7,716 nt of DNA from Alphaproteobacteria bacterium (lineage in GTDB: Bacteria; Pseudomonadota; Alphaproteobacteria; Sphingomonadales; Sphingomonadaceae), in assembly GCA_018828205.1 (NCBI GenBank), contig JAHJWA010000315.1, forward strand, positions 1 through 7,716. The letters are read 5' to 3'. The notes beneath the pieces are model-generated. The model ran no database searches. It was not told the DNA's origin and saw only the letters and a program-made list of their open reading frames with translations. Made by a program: the position numbers and the translations under genes. Positions 1 to 6,502 of the stretch are shown here, piece after piece. Position 1 is the stretch's first letter. Every line of letters starts with the position of its first letter.

Positions 1-322
1 CTTTCCAACGGGACGTTTCGTGTCCACTGCGACATTCCAAGGACGAGCGAAATTGGTCGGCAGGTGGTCCCGATAAGCCCTGTTCGGCGCTTCGAAAGAG
101 CTGGACAAGGATGGCCGATTTATAGCAGACCCAGGCCGTCGGATTGACACGCACGGCCACGATTGTGCGAGCGATTTTGGCGGAAGATTGGAAGAGAAAT
201 CATATCAAACTGTTTGGTTATGAATTGCCAACTCCTCCTCCTCCGCATCGCTCGCGCCCAGAATGGCGCCGCGGCTCCGGTAGGAAAACGATCCTGCGGA
301 TTTTGCGCGGCCAAGCTCCCAG
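1..322. other. Leader region without a recognisable gene
   Basis: No convincing coding sequence is seen. The plus-strand frame open from base 1 closes at a TGA at 145-147 and its 48 residues resemble no family I recognise. The other plus frames close by about 120, and a 75-codon minus-strand frame (120-347) looks like chance. A consensus -35 hexamer TTGACA lies at 144-149, but no good -10 box stands 16-18 bases downstream, so I do not call a promoter. A short imperfect palindrome (GGAC...GTCC) lies at 11-25. The promoter of the DUF4153 gene may be here, but I cannot place it. Confidence 0.5.
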
Positions 323-1990
323 ATGAAGCATTGGCCGCTACGGCCATGGATCATGGCTTCGGTCTGCGGGATCGGGGGGCTCGTCTTCTGGCTCCTGACC
401 GACCACGATTACTCCGGCCCGCTTGCACCGGACAGGCAGGCGCTGGCGACCTTCGTCGCGGTGGCCACGATCGCATTCGCGCTGACCACCCAACGCCTGC
501 GCTGGAGCTGGTCGGTCGGATTCGCGCTGCTCTGGGGGCTGATCACGGCCTTCGTCGGCTGGTTCAGCGCCAGCTACGATCGTTCGGGCGACATCTTCGA
601 ATGGCCGTATTTTTCGGGGCTGTTCGCCACCCTTCTGGCTGCGCCGCTGTTCCAGACCGTCCGCGACGAGGCTGCGTGGCGGTTCCCCTACCCGCGATTG
701 CACGGGCATGTCTGGGGCGATGCCATCATCGCCGCAGCCAGCCTCTTCTTCACCGGACTGACCTTTCTGCTCGCATGGCTGATCGCCGGATTGTTCGACC
801 TCATCGGCATAAGGGCGCTCAGTGAGCTTCTGGAGAAGGGGTGGTTCGGCTGGACCCTTGCAGGCTTCGCCTTTGGCGCCGCGGTCGGGATCTTGCGCGA
901 GCGCGACCGGCTCGTCCCGGCTCTGCAGGGGCTTGCGGCAGCCGTGCTTTCGGTTCTGGCCCCCGTGCTCGCCTTCGCGCTCGTCGCATTCCTGATCTCG
1001 ATCGGCTTTACCGGCCTGCAAGGGCTGTGGGACAGCTGGGTGTCGGCAACCGCACTCCTGCTGGCGGCAAGCGCCGGGGCGGTCGTGCTCGTCAACGCGG
1101 TGATCGCGGAAAGCCGCGACCATGGTTCGCAGAACGCCGTGCTGCGGGTGTCCGCGCTTGTGCTGACCGCGGTGATCCTGCCGCTCGCCATTCTGGCGGC
1201 GCTCGCCATGGGTCTGCGGATCGACCAATATGGCTGGACCCCGGAGCGGATATGGGGCGCGATCGCCATCGCCGTCGCCGCGATCTACGGCCTCGGAGGC
1301 TGGTGGGCGATCATCAAGGCGCGGCGCGACTTCGACGACCCGCTGCGCCCGGTGCAGACCAGGCTTGCGATCGGCCTGTGCGCATTGGCGCTGGTGCTTG
1401 CGCTGCCGATCCTCGACTTCGGCGCGATCTCCGCGCGCTCGCAGCTGGCCCGGCTGGAAGAAGGCAAGGTCGAGCCTGCCCGGTTCGACTGGACGGCGAT
1501 GGCGTTCGACTTTGGCCCTGCGGGGCGAGACCGGCTTGCCGAAATTAGCCGGTCCGGGCCTTCCGCGTGGCGCGACGATGCAAGGAGGGCGCTCGACGCC
1601 GATGATCGCTGGGCCCTGGGAGACAGGAGCGTCTCGGCCGAGGAAGCATCGGAACTGGCTGCGCGCATCCGCTTGATTCCCGGCGATCTGGAGTTGCCCC
1701 CGGCCATCTGGGACAGGATCGCCGCCCGGCAGCTGTGCTTGCCGACATCCGAATGCGCGCTGCTGAGGCTCGACAAAGAGCGCTTCCTGCTGGTGACCGC
1801 CGCCGAAGACGGGGAGCATATCGCCTCGACGCTCGTCGATATGGGCAAGGTGTCGAATGACCCCGCGCGCCCCAAAGCTCCTGTCGAACCAAGCGCCGTA
1901 GACCTCGACTCCGCGACCATCGAACTGCGTCCGGTCCAACGCCGGCAACTCTATGTCGACGCCAGGCCGGTCGGTGAGCCGATCGAGTAA
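323..1990 (+). CDS. DUF4153-family polytopic membrane protein
   Basis: This is a 555-residue inner-membrane protein with about ten to eleven hydrophobic segments. Approximate residues are 10-25, 41-56, 66-82, 96-110, 134-160, 175-191, 205-229, 241-262, 275-297, 308-332 and 347-365. A soluble tail of about 190 residues follows. The junction after the last helix (LDFGAISARSQ, then FDWTAMAFDFGPAGR at about 388-402) is the type of sequence seen in DUF4153 proteins of sphingomonads, which is the basis of the call. The family has no established biochemical function. The tail carries a close cysteine pair (C472 and C478) that could form a disulfide if the tail is periplasmic; its side of the membrane is not shown by the sequence. 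The ATG at 323 has no clear Shine-Dalgarno; an ATG at 353 would still leave the first helix mostly intact. The next gene begins 45-93 bases downstream on the same strand, so co-transcription is possible but unproven. Confidence 0.75.
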   Translation: MKHWPLRPWIMASVCGIGGLVFWLLTDHDYSGPLAPDRQALATFVAVATIAFALTTQRLRWSWSVGFALLWGLITAFVGWFSASYDRSGDIFEWPYFSGLFATLLAAPLFQTVRDEAAWRFPYPRLHGHVWGDAIIAAASLFFTGLTFLLAWLIAGLFDLIGIRALSELLEKGWFGWTLAGFAFGAAVGILRERDRLVPALQGLAAAVLSVLAPVLAFALVAFLISIGFTGLQGLWDSWVSATALLLAASAGAVVLVNAVIAESRDHGSQNAVLRVSALVLTAVILPLAILAALAMGLRIDQYGWTPERIWGAIAIAVAAIYGLGGWWAIIKARRDFDDPLRPVQTRLAIGLCALALVLALPILDFGAISARSQLARLEEGKVEPARFDWTAMAFDFGPAGRDRLAEISRSGPSAWRDDARRALDADDRWALGDRSVSAEEASELAARIRLIPGDLELPPAIWDRIAARQLCLPTSECALLRLDKERFLLVTAAEDGEHIASTLVDMGKVSNDPARPKAPVEPSAVDLDSATIELRPVQRRQLYVDARPVGEPIE

Positions 1991-2083
1991 AGGCAGCGAC
2001 CTCGCTCGCGGCTCTCGAGTCCGTAGAAGAGGCGCTTGCGTGCCTTGCACAAGCGTAAACGACGGGCGATATCGAACTTCGCC

Positions 2084-4225
2084 ATGGCCATGCCGGCGAT
2101 GGGTCGTAAAGGAACGGACATCGCCGATTCAGAGCATCCCGCGAACCGTCCGAAGCTGACGAAGAGCCTCAAACTGTTCGACGTCTATGCCGTCGCGACG
2201 GGAGCGATGTTCTCTTCGGGCCTGTTCCTCCTGCCGGGTATCGCAGCCGCGCAGACGGGCAATTCGGTCTACCTTGCCTATATGGTCGCCGGGCTGATGA
2301 TCCTGCCGGCCATGTTCTGCATGGCCGAACTGGCGACCGCCATGCCGCGCTCGGGCGGGGCCTATTTTTTCCTCGATCGCAGCATGGGTCCGTTGATGGG
2401 CACGGTCGGCGGGATAGGCTCGTGGGTCGCGACCGTCTTCAAGAGCGCCTTCGCGCTGGTCGGGATGGGCGCCTATCTGGCGATCTACGTCGACCTGCCG
2501 ATCACGATCACCGCCATCGCGCTGACCATCGCCTTCGGGCTTCTCAACATCTTCGGTGCGAAGGAAACCACGCTGCTGCAGCGCATTCTGGTGGGTACGC
2601 TGGTGGTGATCCTGACCGCCTTCGTGACGATCGGGCTGGCGCGTACGGGGGTCAGCGAAGTGCTCTCGCCCGAGCCCGCCTATGGCGCCTTTTTCAGCGA
2701 GGGTTACGCCGGTTTCGTCGCCACGATCGGTCTCGTCTTCGTATCCTATGCCGGCCTCACCAAGGTCGCCAGCGTCGCCGAGGAGATCGAGAACCCCGAT
2801 CGCAATATCCCGCTTGGGATGGTGCTTTCGCTGCTCACCGCAACGGTGATCTACACGCTGGGCGCGCTGGTCATGGTGACGGTTCTGCCGCCGCAGGACC
2901 TGTTCGAGAGCCTCACCCCGGTGGCGGATGCAGGCGAGACCTTCCTCGGCTGGCTGCCTTACGATCTGGGGGTCACGCTGATCGTCGTGGCGGCGGTTGC
3001 CGCTTTCGCCTCGACGGGCAATGCGGGGATCATGTCCGCTTCGCGCTACCCCTTTGCAATGGCGAAAGACAAGCTGCTGCCCGCGCGGCTGGGGGTGCTG
3101 GGACGCAGCGGCACCCCGACGCTGGCCATCGTGGTTACCGTCGTCACCATGATCGCGGTGTTGCTGGTGTTCGACGTGGAATCGGTCGCCAAGCTCGCGA
3201 GCGCATTCCAGCTGCTGCTGTTCGGCCTGGTCTGTCTCGCGGTGATCGTGATGCGGGAAAGCCGGATAGACAGCTATCGACCCGGCTTCCGAGCGCCGCT
3301 CTACCCGTGGGTGCCCCTTCTCGGCGTCCTGCTCGCGTTCTGGCTCATTCTGGAAATGGGGGCGGTGGCGATCCTCTTTACCGCGATGCTCGCGATCGGT
3401 TGCGGGCTTTACTACCAGTTCCACGCCTCGAAGCGCGTCAAGCGGCGCGGGGCGATCTTCCATATGCACCGCCACCTCGGGCACAGCACCTACGCCGGGA
3501 TCGAGCGCGAGCTGTCCACGATCGTTCACGAGAAGACCCAGCCGCAGAACCTCAATTACGAAAGCGTCGTCGCGCGTTCGGCCTTGCTCGATCGTACCGA
3601 AGGACGCTTCGACCGTGCGCGGCTGGTCGAAGAGATGGTCGAAGTGGCGCAGCAGCGCTTCGGAATGGACGAAGCTGCGATCCGCGCCGTGTTCGATGGC
3701 GACCGGATGGATGTCCATGCGATCCGTCCGAACATGTATCTGGCCTACAAATCGGTCGCCGACCTCGATGAGTCCCAACTGTTCGTCTTCCGTTTCGGCG
3801 ATCGCGCAACGGTCGACATTCTCGGCTCGCGCAATGTCCATACGCTGATGTACCTGATCCTGCCTCGCGAGCCCGCGGGGCTGGATCTTCGGATCGTCGG
3901 CCATCTCGCCGAGGTGGCGCAGAGCGACAGGTTCGAAGAGCGTTGGCTGGCGGCGCGGGATGAAAAGGACCTGACCAAGGTACTGGTCCGCGACGATCAC
4001 TTCGTTCGGGACCGGGTTTCGGAAATCCCCGCGCTCGCATCGCAGCAGGAGCAGAGGCTGGGCGATATAGACCTGCCCGGCAGCTGTATGGTCGTGACGA
4101 TCGAGCGGGAAGGAAAGCTCGTCATCGGGAGGCACGACCTGCAGCTTGGTGAAAGCGATATCGTTTCGATCCTCGGCGAGCCGGAGGATCTGATCCTGCT
4201 CTTCGACCCTACCTATCTCGCATGA
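2084..4225 (+). CDS. APC-family permease with EIIA-like and RCK_C-like cytoplasmic tail
   Basis: This is a 713-residue secondary transporter of the amino acid-polyamine-organocation superfamily. The membrane part (about 30-446) has the first-helix unwinding motif (SSGLFLLPG at 44-52) and the APC signature EEIENPDRNIPLG (233-245). It has about twelve hydrophobic segments. The substrate is probably an amino acid or related cation, but nothing seen fixes it. After a basic linker (about 449-465), residues about 495-635 resemble a PTS EIIA type-2 fold, best seen in the helix region HLAEVAQSDRFEERWLAARDE (607-627). The catalytic-histidine site appears replaced (NMYLAYK, 550-556). Residues about 660-708 resemble the TrkA-C/RCK_C ligand-binding domain, with IDLPGSCMVVTIEREGKLV followed by a GESD and ILGEPEDL pattern. 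The tail is therefore probably a regulatory sensor. Start choice: ATGs at 2084, 2090 and 2099 all lack a Shine-Dalgarno. A TTG at 2036 follows AGAAGAGG at only 3 bases and would add 16 mostly basic residues. Confidence 0.85.
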   Translation: MAMPAMGRKGTDIADSEHPANRPKLTKSLKLFDVYAVATGAMFSSGLFLLPGIAAAQTGNSVYLAYMVAGLMILPAMFCMAELATAMPRSGGAYFFLDRSMGPLMGTVGGIGSWVATVFKSAFALVGMGAYLAIYVDLPITITAIALTIAFGLLNIFGAKETTLLQRILVGTLVVILTAFVTIGLARTGVSEVLSPEPAYGAFFSEGYAGFVATIGLVFVSYAGLTKVASVAEEIENPDRNIPLGMVLSLLTATVIYTLGALVMVTVLPPQDLFESLTPVADAGETFLGWLPYDLGVTLIVVAAVAAFASTGNAGIMSASRYPFAMAKDKLLPARLGVLGRSGTPTLAIVVTVVTMIAVLLVFDVESVAKLASAFQLLLFGLVCLAVIVMRESRIDSYRPGFRAPLYPWVPLLGVLLAFWLILEMGAVAILFTAMLAIGCGLYYQFHASKRVKRRGAIFHMHRHLGHSTYAGIERELSTIVHEKTQPQNLNYESVVARSALLDRTEGRFDRARLVEEMVEVAQQRFGMDEAAIRAVFDGDRMDVHAIRPNMYLAYKSVADLDESQLFVFRFGDRATVDILGSRNVHTLMYLILPREPAGLDLRIVGHLAEVAQSDRFEERWLAARDEKDLTKVLVRDDHFVRDRVSEIPALASQQEQRLGDIDLPGSCMVVTIEREGKLVIGRHDLQLGESDIVSILGEPEDLILLFDPTYLA

Positions 4226-4230
4226 TCCCG

Positions 4231-4250
4231 GCCTGTCCGCGCGGGCAGGC
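4231..4250 (+). terminator. GC-rich hairpin after the permease gene
   Basis: Six bases after the permease stop codon, GCCTGTCC (4231-4238) pairs with GGGCAGGC (4243-4250) around a GCGC loop. This gives an 8-base-pair stem with one G-U pair. There is only TT and then mixed sequence after the stem, not a proper U tract. It is therefore a probable but not canonical intrinsic terminator, or a 3'-end-stabilising hairpin. Its position between two transcription units supports a punctuation role. Confidence 0.5.
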
Positions 4251-4344
4251 TTGCAGCGGTTCAATGGGATATCGGCGGAAAGGCCCCGAACGAAAACCGA
4301 GCGAATTTAAAGGATCGCCCAGGCCCTGCGAGGAGGAGACGATC

Positions 4345-4389
4345 GTGAGCCTGCCCGATTGCAGCGGCAGCCAGCTTCGAGCCATCTAG
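4345..4389 (+). other. Possible 14-codon leader ORF with strong Shine-Dalgarno
   Basis: A near-perfect ribosome binding site, AGGAGGAG at 4331-4338, stands six bases before a GTG codon. That codon opens a 14-residue frame (MSLPDCSGSQLRAI) closed by TAG at 4387-4389. The last base of that stop codon is the first base of the GGAAC promoter element. It would be translated only from transcripts begun further upstream. The sequence resembles nothing I know, and short frames like this arise by chance, so this may be spurious. Confidence 0.2.
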
Positions 4390-4413
4390 GAACGGCACCG
4401 CCCCGGCCTCGTT
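4389..4413 (+). promoter_or_regulatory. EcfG-type general stress promoter (GGAAC-N16-CGTT)
   Basis: GGAAC at 4389-4393 and CGTT at 4410-4413 are separated by exactly 16 bases. This matches the consensus recognised by EcfG-type ECF sigma factors, which run the general stress response in Alphaproteobacteria through the PhyR/NepR partner switch. The usual start distance from the -10 element would put the first transcribed base around 4418-4422, at or just before the ATG of the hydrolase gene at 4422. The message would then be leaderless or nearly so, which agrees with the absence of a Shine-Dalgarno there. I found no equivalent match before the permease or DUF4153 genes. The call rests on motif match, spacing and position, not on expression data. 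Confidence 0.75.
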
Positions 4414-4421
4414 AGCAACCC

Positions 4422-5294
4422 ATGCAACAAAGCCGCAAGAACCAGCCGCTGCCGATCGACGAACAATCCGGCGCCGACACTTCACAGCCGGGCTCGAGCG
4501 CGGCCGGACCCTGGGACCTGCTCGTGCAGCCCGGTCCGGTCATGGTCACCGCCATCCATGCCGGTCACACGATCCGACCCTCGCTGCACCCCTGGCTCGA
4601 GATCGGAAACCAGGAGCGGTTGCGCGAAGAGGATCCGCTTACGGACTTCTTTCTCCCGGTTGGAGACACCGTCTTTCGCGCCAATCGCTCGCGCTTCGAA
4701 TTCGATCTCAACCGCCCGGCGGAGAAGGCGGTGACGGTCGACCCGGAGGACACCTGGGGCCTTCGGATATGGAACCCCGATCTGCCGCAGGAGGAGATCG
4801 ACGCCTCGCTTCGGCTCCACCAGCGGTTCTACGATCTCATGGCCGAGCGCGTCGAAGCCATGATTGCCGAACACGGGCGGATTCTCGTTCTGGATATTCA
4901 CAGCTACAACCATCGCCGCAATGGCGCGGACGGGACGGCGGATCCGCAATCCGGAAGCCCGGATATCGACCTGGGTGCGACCACGCTCGACCCGGACGTC
5001 TATGGCGGTTTGCTCGAGCAATTCGCGCAGGGGCTGCGCTCGCGCCCGGTGAGAGGCAAATCGCCCGATGTTCGGGTCAATGTGCGCTGGGAAGACGGCG
5101 GCAATTTCCCCGAGTGGCTGCACGCGCGCTACGGCGATGCCGCCTGCGTCATCACCCTGGAATACAAGAAGATATTCATGGACGAGTGGGGGCACGAGGC
5201 CGATATTCTCGCCTTGCAAGATCTGCGCGAAGGGTTTCACGCCGGGGTCGCAAAGGCGCGCGATTGGCTGGCGGCCTCCTCGGGAAGCCGGTGA
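4422..5294 (+). CDS. N-formylglutamate amidohydrolase-family zinc hydrolase
   Basis: This 290-residue protein belongs to the N-formylglutamate amidohydrolase (HutG-like) family, distant relatives of M14 zinc carboxypeptidases. Known members hydrolyse N-formyl-glutamate or similar N-acyl amino acids. Likely metal and catalytic sites are H46 and H49 in AIHAGH, E93 in SRFEFDLNRP (90-99), H160 in LDIHSYNHRR (157-166) and E247 in TLEYKK. The conserved stretch EDGGNFPEWL (224-233) is also present. The first about 28 residues are polar and low in complexity, with no signal peptide, so the enzyme is probably cytoplasmic. The ATG at 4422 is the only ATG/GTG/TTG start after the in-frame TAG at 4413-4415 that keeps the PWDLL domain start; it lacks a Shine-Dalgarno, which fits a leaderless message. 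Its stop overlaps the next start by one base. There are no histidine-utilisation genes nearby, so a HutG role in histidine breakdown is unlikely; a trimming or deacylating role in the cassette is inferred. Confidence 0.85.
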   Translation: MQQSRKNQPLPIDEQSGADTSQPGSSAAGPWDLLVQPGPVMVTAIHAGHTIRPSLHPWLEIGNQERLREEDPLTDFFLPVGDTVFRANRSRFEFDLNRPAEKAVTVDPEDTWGLRIWNPDLPQEEIDASLRLHQRFYDLMAERVEAMIAEHGRILVLDIHSYNHRRNGADGTADPQSGSPDIDLGATTLDPDVYGGLLEQFAQGLRSRPVRGKSPDVRVNVRWEDGGNFPEWLHARYGDAACVITLEYKKIFMDEWGHEADILALQDLREGFHAGVAKARDWLAASSGSR

Positions 5295-6502
5295 TGCACG
5301 CTTCGGACACATCGCAATCGTCGCACAGCCAGCGCCTGTGCTCCGCAGCCCTCGAGGTCGACCGCGCACTCGCCCGGATGGACGAGAAAGTCGACTGGCT
5401 GACGCGGTTGACGCCGGTCAACATCACCGAGATCTGGGAGGGGTTCCGGGGGTCGCAATACCGCCACATGCCCGACAGCCGGTTCAGCGAGGGGCTGGAG
5501 CAGGATGCTCCCGTCCTGCGCAGCGAATTGTTCGCCCTGCCGGTGCGCGAGATCGAGAACGATCTGCTCCAGGCCCTGATGCTCGAAAAGCAGCGCGAGA
5601 TCGATCAGCAGATCGAACTGGTGCGAATGCGCGGCAAGGACGGCTTCATCCTCGCCAGCCTCGATCTGTTCGGCAATGTCAGCGAACAACTGCTGCAGGA
5701 GGCGCGCGACCTGCTTCGGGAAGTTCCCGTGGTCGAGCCTGACCCGGAGGACGCGGGGGCCGAGGAAATTTGCGCGGTCGCGCTTGGCGAGGTCGCGAAA
5801 TATCGCAAACGGCATCCGCAGTTCGCATGCGAGGTGGTCGTCGATCCCACTCCCGGGACTTCGCTCTATGTGTCGCAGGGCAATTTCCACGTCGCCCATG
5901 ATTTTCGTACTTCGCGCTCGCGCATCAACCCGCTGATCCAGCATGAGATCGGGACCCATGCGGTGACCCGCCACAACGGTCGCCACCAGCCGCTGCATAC
6001 GCTGGCCGGGGGGCTCGCCGATTACGACGAACTGCAGGAAGGGGTGGCGGTTCTGGCCGAATATCTGGCGGGCTATCTTCCCGCCCAGAGGCTTCGGACG
6101 CTGGGCGCGCGGGTCGTCGCGGCGCATATGGCGGTCGAGGAACGAGCGGGGCCGGAAATCTACGCCTGCCTGACGGAAGAATATCACATCGATTCCGAGA
6201 CGGCCTTCGATACCGCCTTGCGCGCCAAACGGGGCGGCGGGCTGACCAAGGATGCACTCTATCTCAAGGGGCTGGCGGAGCTTCTCGCCTATCTGCGCAA
6301 TGGCGGAGATTTCGAGATACTCTTCCTCGGCAAGTTCGCGCTCAAGCATCTCCACAGCCTCGAGAGGCTGATCGAGGACGGTATCCTGCACCATCCCGAA
6401 ATCCTCCCTCCCTATCTCCAAGACCCATCCGCGCTTGACCGGCTCGCCCAGGCGCGCCGGATCCCGCTGACGCAATTCTACCAGGAAAGCACTCCATCAT
6501 GA
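5294..6502 (+). CDS. DUF1704/QEGLA-family (MATCAP-like) zinc metallopeptidase
   Basis: This 402-residue protein is of the family annotated as 'flavohemoglobin expression-modulating QEGLP motif protein' or DUF1704. The same family includes eukaryotic MATCAP, which removes the C-terminal tyrosine of tubulin. The gluzincin-like core is visible: HEIGTH (217-222) gives two histidine ligands and catalytic E218, and LQEGVAVLAEY (247-257) supplies E249 as probable third ligand. The usual QEGL[AP] is QEGVA here. A conserved GGGLTKDALYLKGL (314-327) follows and includes Y323, which may assist catalysis. A helical N-terminal part (about 15-145) and LYVSQGNFHVAHDF (191-204) match the family layout. No signal peptide or membrane segment is seen. 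By homology it should be a carboxypeptidase on a peptide or protein tail, but its bacterial substrate is unknown. The ATG overlaps the preceding TGA (TGATG); a weak GGGAAG lies just upstream, so translation is probably coupled. Its 3' end overlaps the ligase gene by four bases. Confidence 0.85.
   Translation: MHASDTSQSSHSQRLCSAALEVDRALARMDEKVDWLTRLTPVNITEIWEGFRGSQYRHMPDSRFSEGLEQDAPVLRSELFALPVREIENDLLQALMLEKQREIDQQIELVRMRGKDGFILASLDLFGNVSEQLLQEARDLLREVPVVEPDPEDAGAEEICAVALGEVAKYRKRHPQFACEVVVDPTPGTSLYVSQGNFHVAHDFRTSRSRINPLIQHEIGTHAVTRHNGRHQPLHTLAGGLADYDELQEGVAVLAEYLAGYLPAQRLRTLGARVVAAHMAVEERAGPEIYACLTEEYHIDSETAFDTALRAKRGGGLTKDALYLKGLAELLAYLRNGGDFEILFLGKFALKHLHSLERLIEDGILHHPEILPPYLQDPSALDRLAQARRIPLTQFYQESTPS
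6483..6489 (+). promoter_or_regulatory. Ribosome binding site of the ATP-grasp gene
   Basis: AGGAAAG lies nine bases before the ATG at 6499, inside the end of the metallopeptidase gene. It is the clearest Shine-Dalgarno among the long genes of this window and supports the 6499 start over later codons. Confidence 0.6.

Noticed and set aside
144..176. TTGACA at 144-149 as a sigma-70 promoter for the DUF4153 gene
   Set aside because: The hexamer is perfect, but the position 17 bases downstream reads GCGAGC; the nearest A/T-rich hexamers are at wrong spacing.
338..2050. 570-codon minus-strand frame opposite the DUF4153 gene
   Set aside because: It has shadow composition with many Arg, Gln and Gly residues and no domain; the plus-strand frame has clear membrane helices and family motifs.
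2111..2135. GGAAC at 2111-2115 near the permease start as an EcfG promoter
   Set aside because: No CGTT at the required spacing, and it lies inside the permease coding region for all likely starts.
2129..4264. 711-codon open frame on the minus strand covering the permease gene
   Set aside because: It mirrors the permease gene, is rich in Arg, His, Asp and Gln with no recognisable domain, and is explained by GC-rich third positions on the coding strand keeping the antisense frame open.
4769..5293. Upstream extension of the metallopeptidase frame by 175 codons
   Set aside because: The extension lies in an alternative frame of the hydrolase gene and is Arg/Ala-rich without family similarity; the ATG at 5294 overlapping the TGA is the natural start and gives a normal family length.
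5237..6475. 412-codon minus-strand frame opposite the metallopeptidase gene
   Set aside because: The plus strand carries an intact HEIGTH/QEGVA peptidase with coupled neighbours; the antisense product has no family features.
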